Positions 1 to 4,448 of a stretch of 6,134 nucleotides of DNA are shown here, piece by piece; the stretch's first letter is position 1; each line of letters begins with the position of its first letter. Source of the stretch: Novosphingobium sp. (lineage in GTDB: Bacteria; Pseudomonadota; Alphaproteobacteria; Sphingomonadales; Sphingomonadaceae). The position numbers were made by a program, and so were the translations under genes. The stretch lies in assembly GCA_009885425.1 (NCBI GenBank), contig VFKS01000093.1:1-6134 (forward strand), in the 5' to 3' direction. The notes beneath the pieces were generated by a model. That model had not been told where the DNA came from, made no database searches, and saw only the letters and a list, made by a program, of their open reading frames with translations.

Positions 1-1818
1 CTGCCGCTGGGTCAGGATCTAGCCGCCCGTTTGACCGGGTTCTACGGCGAATACGATGGCAACATCTTCAACCGCACCACCAATGAATATGTCAACGGCT
101 ACAAGCACTGGGGCGTTCGCGGCCAGCTGCTGTTCGAACCGAGCGACAACCTGCGGGTTTACCTCGCCGCCGATTATTACAAGAACGACGACGATTGCTG
201 CGCCGATGTAATCGGCACGGGCCCGTTGACCGGCGCTGGCGTGCCGCAGACCAGCCTCGCGTTCAGCGTGTTGCCGCCGCAGCTCGGCGCCGAAAGCCGC
301 GAAGTCGCCCAGAACCTGGTGACCGCGACCAAGGAAGAAGGCTGGGGCGTTTCGGGCCAGATCGATCTGGGTGTGGGCAGCCACACGCTGACCTCGATCA
401 CCGCCTATCGCGGCTGGGACAACACCGAAATCCGTGACGGTGACTGGTTGCCGATGGCCTATGTTGGCTTTGCGCAGTTGCACGATAACGGCCCGCAAAC
501 CTCAACCACCTTCAGCCAGGAAGTGCGCCTCACTTCGCCAGCCGACCAGACGCTGTCCTATGTTCTGGGGGCCTACTACTCGAAGGCCGACAGCGAGCGG
601 ACCTTCACACGCAATGTTACGCAGTGCACCGCTGCAGTTGGCGCACCGACCGGCGTGCTGATCCCTTGCGGCAGCGCAAACGCCAACCCCTCGACCTTCC
701 CTTCGGGTTCGGCGACTTTCGGTTCGACCTTCGATAACTTCGCAGTGTTTGGTCAGGCAACGCTCAAGATCGGTGAGCACGCCCGTCTGATCGGCGGCCT
801 GCGCTACACCAATGACAAGCTGTCGGTCTTTCACAAGCGCGTTAGCCCACTGACCGGTCCCGGAATTCAGGGGAACTTCGATCAGGGCGTATACAACGAA
901 TATATTCGCCTGATCGGCCTGGGCACAGCACCTGGCACCGCAGTCGCAGCAGCCGTGCCGTTCTCGAACGGCGTTCCGTTCCGGACCAGCACCAGCAACG
1001 ACAACTTCTCTGGCAAGGTCGCGTTGCAGTATGACTTCAGCGACGATGTCATGGGCTATGTCAGCTATGCCCGCGGGTACAAGGGCCCGGCCTACAACGT
1101 CTTCTTCAACCTGACCGGAACCGGCACCAATGTGATCGAGCCGGAAACCGCAGACTCAATTGAGGTCGGCTTGAAGAACACCTTTATGGACGGCAAACTG
1201 ACGCTGAACCTTGCGGCGTTCTATGCCAAGTACAAGAACTTCCAGGCCAACAACCCGGATATCGTCTCTGGCGTGGTGGTCACCCGCTTCACCAACGCCG
1301 GGTCAATCTCGACCACCGGGATCGAAGCTGACCTCAGCTTCCGCCCCAGCCGCAACACCACGTTTAACGCCGGGATCGCGATCACCGATGCCAAGGTGGT
1401 GGCGTTCAACGCTGCGCCGGGGGCTCTGCCCACGCAGATCGTGCCGGCTGGAACCAAGCTGGGCTATGCCCCGACGGTCAAGGGTTCGGTTTCGTTCGAA
1501 CACCGTTTCGTTACGGGCAGCTTCGCCGATGTGGCGTTCGGAACTTCGATGAACTTCCAGTCATCGCAGTTCTCGCTGTTCACGCCGGACGCCGTTCAGC
1601 GGCGGTTGGGCACGATCCCGGGCTATGCTCTGGTCAATGCCTCGCTGGCGCTGGTTGATCCGGGCGATAACTGGAAGCTGACCTTCCATGTCCGCAACGT
1701 GCTGGACAAGGCCTATGCCGCCGCGATCATCAACGGCGGGGTCTCTGGCTCGTACCGTTACCAGATCCCGCGCGATGCTGATCGCTACTTTGGCGTCAGC
1801 CTGCGGGTCGGCTTCTGA
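1..1818 (+). CDS. TonB-dependent outer-membrane receptor, C-terminal part (5' end outside window)
   Basis: The reading frame is open from base 1 to the TGA at 1816-1818, giving about 605 residues without a start, so the signal peptide, TonB box and plug lie upstream. A TTG at 31 is an internal codon, not a start. What remains is the beta-barrel: alternating amphipathic strands, many aromatic girdle residues, the stretch around nt 1060-1250 (SYARGYKGPAYN, then ETADSIEVGLKN) typical of the family, and a terminal strand ending GVSLRVGF with the C-terminal Phe usual for outer-membrane proteins. Two Cys pairs fall in probable surface loops: a vicinal pair at nt 196-201 and Cys codons at 625 and 667. 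Such receptors import siderophores, vitamins or oligosaccharides using TonB-ExbBD energy. The transporter gene downstream favours a carbohydrate or organic-acid ligand, but this is inference; the ligand cannot be read from the sequence. Confidence 0.95.
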   Translation: MPLGQDLAARLTGFYGEYDGNIFNRTTNEYVNGYKHWGVRGQLLFEPSDNLRVYLAADYYKNDDDCCADVIGTGPLTGAGVPQTSLAFSVLPPQLGAESREVAQNLVTATKEEGWGVSGQIDLGVGSHTLTSITAYRGWDNTEIRDGDWLPMAYVGFAQLHDNGPQTSTTFSQEVRLTSPADQTLSYVLGAYYSKADSERTFTRNVTQCTAAVGAPTGVLIPCGSANANPSTFPSGSATFGSTFDNFAVFGQATLKIGEHARLIGGLRYTNDKLSVFHKRVSPLTGPGIQGNFDQGVYNEYIRLIGLGTAPGTAVAAAVPFSNGVPFRTSTSNDNFSGKVALQYDFSDDVMGYVSYARGYKGPAYNVFFNLTGTGTNVIEPETADSIEVGLKNTFMDGKLTLNLAAFYAKYKNFQANNPDIVSGVVVTRFTNAGSISTTGIEADLSFRPSRNTTFNAGIAITDAKVVAFNAAPGALPTQIVPAGTKLGYAPTVKGSVSFEHRFVTGSFADVAFGTSMNFQSSQFSLFTPDAVQRRLGTIPGYALVNASLALVDPGDNWKLTFHVRNVLDKAYAAAIINGGVSGSYRYQIPRDADRYFGVSLRVGF

Positions 1819-1845
1819 TCGGTATGACTCAGGTCTAAGAACATT

Positions 1846-1881
1846 GGGGCCTTCGCTTGTCAGCGGAGGCCCTAATTGTTT
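1846..1881 (+). terminator. Rho-independent terminator-like stem-loop after the receptor gene
   Basis: The arms 1847-1857 and 1862-1872 pair over 11 bp (one G-T pair) around a 4-base TGTC loop. The stem can be extended by T1844-T1845 pairing with A1874-A1875. A short T-rich tail (TAATTGTTT) follows. It starts 28 bases after the receptor stop and ends about 40 bases before the transporter start. It is probably a terminator or a partial one that lowers transporter expression relative to the receptor. The weak U-tract leaves room for read-through. Confidence 0.65.
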
Positions 1882-1920
1882 GCAAGCGGCAGATTGGCCG
1901 GAATTGGGGAGCGCGCGCAG

Positions 1921-3150
1921 GTGCAGGTTCAAAAAATCAACAGCCGGCTAAGCTGGGCACTGTTCATCATCCTGTGCGTCGCGGGCATTTTCAACGCGAT
2001 GGACCGCCCGATCATCGCGATCCTCAAACCCGATATGTCGGCCGATTTCGGCTGGGATGACAAGGATTTCGGCGATTTAGGGTTCTACACCCAGATGGCA
2101 GCGGCGTTCTCGTTCCTGTTCACCGGCTGGCTGGTTGACCGGCTTGGCGTGCGCAAATCGATGATCGGCGGGGTGACCGCCTGGAGCTTTGCGGCGATGG
2201 CCCACGGCTGGGCAATCACCACCTGGCACGTCGTTGCAGCCCGGGTTGGCCTGGGCGCCACCGAAGCGGTCCAGACCCCGCTGATCATCAAGACCGTCGC
2301 CACGCTGTTTGAGCCGAACAAGCGCTCGCTGGCTTTCGGGGTCGGCACTGCGGTTGCCAGTATTGGCACGATTTCGTTGCCGTTTTTCATCCCGCTGCTG
2401 GCGCTGACCTTTGGCTGGCGCGGAGCCTTGATCTTTGGCGGAGTCGCCGGTTTCATATCGCTCGCGGCCTGGCTGGTGCTGGCCCGCGGGATCCAGTTCA
2501 ACGATGCGGCCGAGGATGAAACACTCGACTACAACGACGATGCCGCGCCCTATGGCCCGATCCTGCGCGAAAGCCGGACCTGGGCGATCTGCGTGGCCAA
2601 GGCGATTTCGGATGCAACCTGGTGGTTCATCAACTTCTGGCTCGCCGACTATTACCGCAAAACCTATGAGCTGACGACCGCCGAGCTGGCCGTCCCGCTG
2701 GGCATAGCCTTCGCCGGATCGGCGCTGGGAGCCTTGGCGGCGGGGTGGATTTCAACCCGGCTGCTCGAACAGGGCTGGTCGGTCAACCGGGTCCGCAAGA
2801 CCGTGATGCTGGTCTCTGCACTGGTGGTCACCCCCCTGCCATTTATCACCCAGCTCAACTCGTTCTGGCCAGTCGCGATTATGATGGGCGTAGTGATGGC
2901 CGGGCATCAGGGCTTCTCGCTCTCGATCTTCGCCACGATCACCGATGTCGTCCCGCGCGGCAAAGTGGGCCGGGTGACGGCGTTCGGCGCCTTCATGGGC
3001 AACATGGGCGGCGCCGGGATCGTCAAGCTGACCGGGATCCTGCTGGTCGGCGGCTATGGCTATTTGCCGCTGTTCATCTTCGCCGCCGCGTCATACCTGC
3101 TGGCCTTGTTGTGGCTCCACCTGCTGCTGCCGGAGATCCGCCGGGCCTAG
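1921..3150 (+). CDS. MFS transporter, ACS (anion:cation symporter) family, ExuT-like
   Basis: This is a 409-residue inner-membrane protein with about 12 hydrophobic segments, the usual MFS length. From the GTG start, TM1 contains N25-x-x-D28-R29, as in hexuronate/glucarate-type ACS carriers. The TM2-TM3 loop carries the MFS signature GWLVDRLGVRKS (69-80). RVGLGATEAVQTP (108-120) matches the family's TM4 region, and TWWFINFWLADYY (233-245) resembles the conserved TWWF..FWLPDY segment of ExuT relatives. A polar central loop (190-220) separates the halves. The GTG at 1921 was chosen because GGGGAG lies at 1906-1911, nine bases upstream. A TTG at 1876 would also be in frame (424 residues), but it sits in the tail of the preceding stem-loop and its apparent SD is part of that stem. 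The gene probably imports sugar acids or related anions by proton symport; the exact substrate is unknown. It shares strand and short spacing with the receptor. Confidence 0.9.
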   Translation: MQVQKINSRLSWALFIILCVAGIFNAMDRPIIAILKPDMSADFGWDDKDFGDLGFYTQMAAAFSFLFTGWLVDRLGVRKSMIGGVTAWSFAAMAHGWAITTWHVVAARVGLGATEAVQTPLIIKTVATLFEPNKRSLAFGVGTAVASIGTISLPFFIPLLALTFGWRGALIFGGVAGFISLAAWLVLARGIQFNDAAEDETLDYNDDAAPYGPILRESRTWAICVAKAISDATWWFINFWLADYYRKTYELTTAELAVPLGIAFAGSALGALAAGWISTRLLEQGWSVNRVRKTVMLVSALVVTPLPFITQLNSFWPVAIMMGVVMAGHQGFSLSIFATITDVVPRGKVGRVTAFGAFMGNMGGAGIVKLTGILLVGGYGYLPLFIFAAASYLLALLWLHLLLPEIRRA

Positions 3151-3165
3151 CGGAACGCAGGGGAA

Positions 3166-3188
3166 CAAAAAGCCCGCGCGCGGCGGGC
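3166..3188 (-). terminator. Intrinsic terminator shape oriented on the minus strand
   Basis: Read on the minus strand, GCCCGC-CGCGC-GCGGGC forms a 6-bp all-GC stem (arms 3183-3188 and 3172-3177) followed directly by TTTTTGTT. On the plus strand the A-run precedes the stem and no T-run follows, so it is a poor plus-strand terminator for the transporter, whose stop is 21 bases upstream. No minus-strand gene ends nearby. The nearest minus-strand transcription unit ends at 3987. It may block antisense transcription into the transporter gene. Confidence 0.5.
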
Positions 3189-3223
3189 CGCGGCCTATCA
3201 GCACGATTGTCACACTGAGCTGA

Positions 3224-3266
3224 GCGGCGAGTTACGGCTGCGCAACCCGCTGACCATTCTCGCCGC
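3224..3266. repeat. 8-bp perfect inverted repeat upstream of the csbD promoter
   Basis: GCGGCGAG at 3224-3231 is exactly complementary to CTCGCCGC at 3259-3266, with 27 bases between. It lies about 70 bases upstream of the predicted csbD -35 element. It could be a regulatory site or chance in GC-rich DNA. Nothing else recognisable was seen between 3190 and 3330. Confidence 0.3.
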
Positions 3267-3333
3267 GTTCCGGTCAGGACAGGTCTGCCCTGCCGTAAAC
3301 CTGCCTTTCTGAAACGGTGTAATTAAAGGCTGT

Positions 3334-3358
3334 GGAACCAAATCGCTCCATGCGGGTT
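3334..3358 (+). promoter_or_regulatory. EcfG-type (general stress response) promoter of csbD
   Basis: GGAAC at 3334-3338, a 16-base spacer, then GGTT at 3355-3358. Alphaproteobacterial EcfG/SigT promoters are known as GGAAC-N16/17-CGTT; here three of four -10 bases fit the common form. Transcription would begin near 3365, giving a leader of about 40 bases. This matches the stress-related product and the start at 3406. The same arrangement is found upstream of the minus-strand operon. Confidence 0.7.
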
Positions 3359-3368
3359 TACCTCCCAT

Positions 3369-3389
3369 GCCGCACGATCAGTGTGCGGC
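3369..3389 (+). promoter_or_regulatory. Leader hairpin of the csbD mRNA
   Basis: GCCGCAC (3369-3375) pairs perfectly with GTGCGGC (3383-3389) around a 7-base loop. It would sit at the extreme 5' end of the predicted transcript and end 5 bases before the Shine-Dalgarno sequence, leaving that free. A 5' stabilising stem or a binding site for a regulator is plausible. Confidence 0.5.
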
Positions 3390-3405
3390 CCATTGGAGAA
3401 CCACC

Positions 3406-3588
3406 ATGGGCGAATTTATCGACAGGACCAAAGGCACGGCCAACGAAGCTGTTGGCAAGGCCAAGGTTTCGGTCGGCCAGCGCACCGACAATACCGATCT
3501 GACGATCGATGGCGTCAAGCAGCAGGCCAAGGGTAAGGCGCAGAAAATCGCCGGTGCCGCGAAAGGCGCTATGGGCGACAAGTTCTGA
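3406..3588 (+). CDS. CsbD family stress-associated protein
   Basis: This 60-residue protein starts MGEFIDRTKGTANEAVGKAK, the hallmark opening of the CsbD-like family (Pfam CsbD), and continues with Lys/Ala/Gly-rich helical repeats (GVKQQAKGKAQKIAGAAKGAMG). The length is normal for the family. No signal peptide or membrane segment is seen, so it should be cytosolic. The biochemical function of CsbD proteins is not established; they are induced by general stress in many bacteria. The ATG at 3406 was chosen because GGAGA at 3395-3399 lies six bases upstream and the family begins here. The in-frame ATG at 3367 lies in the predicted leader hairpin at about the transcription start and lacks an SD. 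The gene is monocistronic in appearance, behind an EcfG-like promoter, and converges with the minus-strand operon ending at 3987. Confidence 0.95.
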   Translation: MGEFIDRTKGTANEAVGKAKVSVGQRTDNTDLTIDGVKQQAKGKAQKIAGAAKGAMGDKF

Positions 3589-3607
3589 GCGCCGTTCGAA
3601 ATATTTC

Positions 3608-3663
3608 CTGCGCCCGATAGCGCAGTAAGCGAGTCTGCAATGGTTTAACACCGAGGCCATTGC
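3608..3663. repeat. Two consecutive inverted repeats downstream of csbD
   Basis: CTGCGC (3608-3613) pairs with GCGCAG (3620-3625) over a 6-base loop. GCAATGG (3637-3643) pairs with CCATTGC (3657-3663) over a 13-base loop. Neither has a T-run behind it, so they are not terminators by themselves. They would form part of the csbD 3' untranslated region, if transcription extends this far. Confidence 0.4.
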
Positions 3664-3669
3664 CGAGTG

Positions 3670-3708
3670 ACCAGCAGCACTTTCGTAAGTTTGTGCTGCT
3701 GGTCTTTC
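3670..3708 (+). terminator. Long stem-loop, possible csbD terminator
   Basis: ACCAGCAGCAC (3670-3680) pairs perfectly with GTGCTGCTGGT (3693-3703), and G3669-C3704 extends the stem to 12 bp. The loop is 12 bases. The tail TCTTTC is only weakly T-rich, so termination may be incomplete. The hairpin starts 81 bases after the csbD stop and is the first substantial stem-loop capable of ending that transcript. Confidence 0.5.
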
Positions 3709-3786
3709 ACCTGATCAGAATTGGTTTGCTAGAAATTTCCTATTGATCCGCTGCGCTACGCCCCATTGCGTCAGCTGATCTATACA

Positions 3787-3870
3787 GCGTGCCCCCTTAC
3801 GACCCCCTCCATTCGGGCACGCAGACTTACCCGCCACCGCCGGTTTTCCGGCGATGGCGGGTTTCTTTTT
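3787..3870 (+). ncRNA. Candidate small RNA: C-rich-loop hairpin followed by intrinsic terminator
   Basis: GCGTGCCC (3787-3794) pairs perfectly with GGGCACGC (3815-3822). The 20-base loop contains CCCCCTCC (3803-3810), complementary to Shine-Dalgarno sequences. Six bases later comes a strong terminator hairpin with a T-run. A stem with an exposed C-rich anti-SD loop plus a terminator is a layout seen among alphaproteobacterial trans-acting small RNAs. I see no convincing promoter: CTATAC at 3780-3785 could be a -10, but no matching -35 is present. Alternatively this is the distal 3' end of the csbD transcript. It is not a tRNA or another RNA family I recognise. Confidence 0.35.
3829..3870 (+). 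terminator. Strong Rho-independent terminator (plus strand)
   Basis: Arms 3830-3843 and 3848-3861 pair over 14 positions with one C-A mismatch (3837/3854) around a TTTT loop; A3829-T3862 extends the stem. TTTCTTTTT follows on the plus strand. No plus-strand protein gene ends just upstream, so it must end either read-through from csbD or a separate small RNA. Confidence 0.85.
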
Positions 3871-3986
3871 GGGTTCATGCCGAGGGGCTTTGAATGTATT
3901 TTCCTGGGCCAGGCGCTGAGCCTGCGGATCTTCCGGGTGTTGGATCTCGCTGGGGATGACGGACGAATCCGCCTCGCCGCAGGCTC
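3871..3986. repeat. Gene-free stretch with a 10-bp perfect inverted repeat (3918-3927 / 3977-3986)
   Basis: GAGCCTGCGG (3918-3927) is exactly complementary to CCGCAGGCTC (3977-3986), with 49 bases between. The right arm abuts the stop codon of the minus-strand Host_attach gene, so the stem would form at the 3' end of that operon's mRNA. No T-run follows on the minus strand, so it is not a standard terminator. A smaller CCTGG-CCAGG pair (3903-3913) lies next to it. No gene is supported here on either strand. Confidence 0.4.
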
Positions 3987-4421
3987 TTATAGGCTCACCA
4001 GCAAGGCGACGATGTCTTCGACCGATCGCTTGGCATAATCCTTATCGATCTCTGCGGTAATCCGCGACCGAGCTTCCGGGGTAAGGCGCTTGCGAATCAC
4101 GCCCAACAAATGCGGCGCGGCGACCAGGATCGCTCCAGACCCATTGGTCAGCAGCGCGTTGAGCTGGTCGGCCGCCGCCTCGGCAAACTTGTCTTCTTCC
4201 TGCTGATGATAGTCGGTGCTTTCATAGGCGCTGTGCGTGCTGCCTGTGCTTTGAAAGCTCCGCCCGGGCTTGTCAGACCCCAGAGCCGACGTTCGTCCGG
4301 CATTCCGTTGGCGGTGATCGACCCTTTCCAGATCAGGCGCACAGGCCTCGCCCCGATTTCGGAACAAGGACCTGTTTGCGCCATCGATGACCATCACGTG
4401 AGAATCGTGTGCGACCAGCAT
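3987..4421 (-). CDS. Host attachment family protein (Host_attach)
   Basis: This 144-residue protein matches the 'protein required for attachment to host cells' family (Pfam Host_attach) in its landmarks. It has an N-terminal strand MVIDGANRSLFRNRG (10-24), a central LGSDKPGRSFQSTG (47-60), and HSAYESTDYHQQEEDKFA (63-80). The C-terminal part has ILVAAPHLLGVIRKRL (98-113), the near-invariant EIDKDYAK (124-131) and a final helix. No signal peptide or membrane segment is visible, so it is probably cytoplasmic despite the family name; the biochemical activity is unknown to me. The ATG at 4421 was chosen because GGGGG lies 8 bases upstream; a TTG at 4436 would start inside that SD region. Only 27 bases separate it from the stop of the upstream repeat-protein gene, so the two are very likely one operon and share its stress-type promoter. 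Confidence 0.87.
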   Translation of the reverse strand: MLVAHDSHVMVIDGANRSLFRNRGEACAPDLERVDHRQRNAGRTSALGSDKPGRSFQSTGSTHSAYESTDYHQQEEDKFAEAAADQLNALLTNGSGAILVAAPHLLGVIRKRLTPEARSRITAEIDKDYAKRSVEDIVALLVSL

Positions 4422-4448
4422 TGTAGTTTCCCCCAAATGGTGACGCGA

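Noticed and set aside
1876..1920. TTG start giving a 424-residue transporter
   Set aside because: The start is in the tail of a terminator-like stem and its SD-like sequence is paired in that stem; the added residues are not typical of the family.
3152..3186. Two further GGAAC motifs (3152 and 3162) as EcfG promoters
   Set aside because: Neither has a GTT element at 16 or 17 bases.
3367..3405. Upstream ATG giving a 73-residue CsbD protein
   Set aside because: It lies at about the predicted transcription start and next to the leader hairpin, has no SD, and CsbD proteins begin at the MGEF-type start used at 3406.
3766..4038. Plus-strand open frame of 90 codons between csbD and the Host_attach gene
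   Set aside because: It starts at a TTG without an SD, runs straight through the strong terminator at 3829-3870 and into the antisense of the Host_attach gene, and resembles no family I know.
4361..4400. GGAAC near 4361 on the plus strand as a stress promoter
   Set aside because: It is inside the Host_attach coding region, with no suitable -10 and no plus-strand gene downstream.
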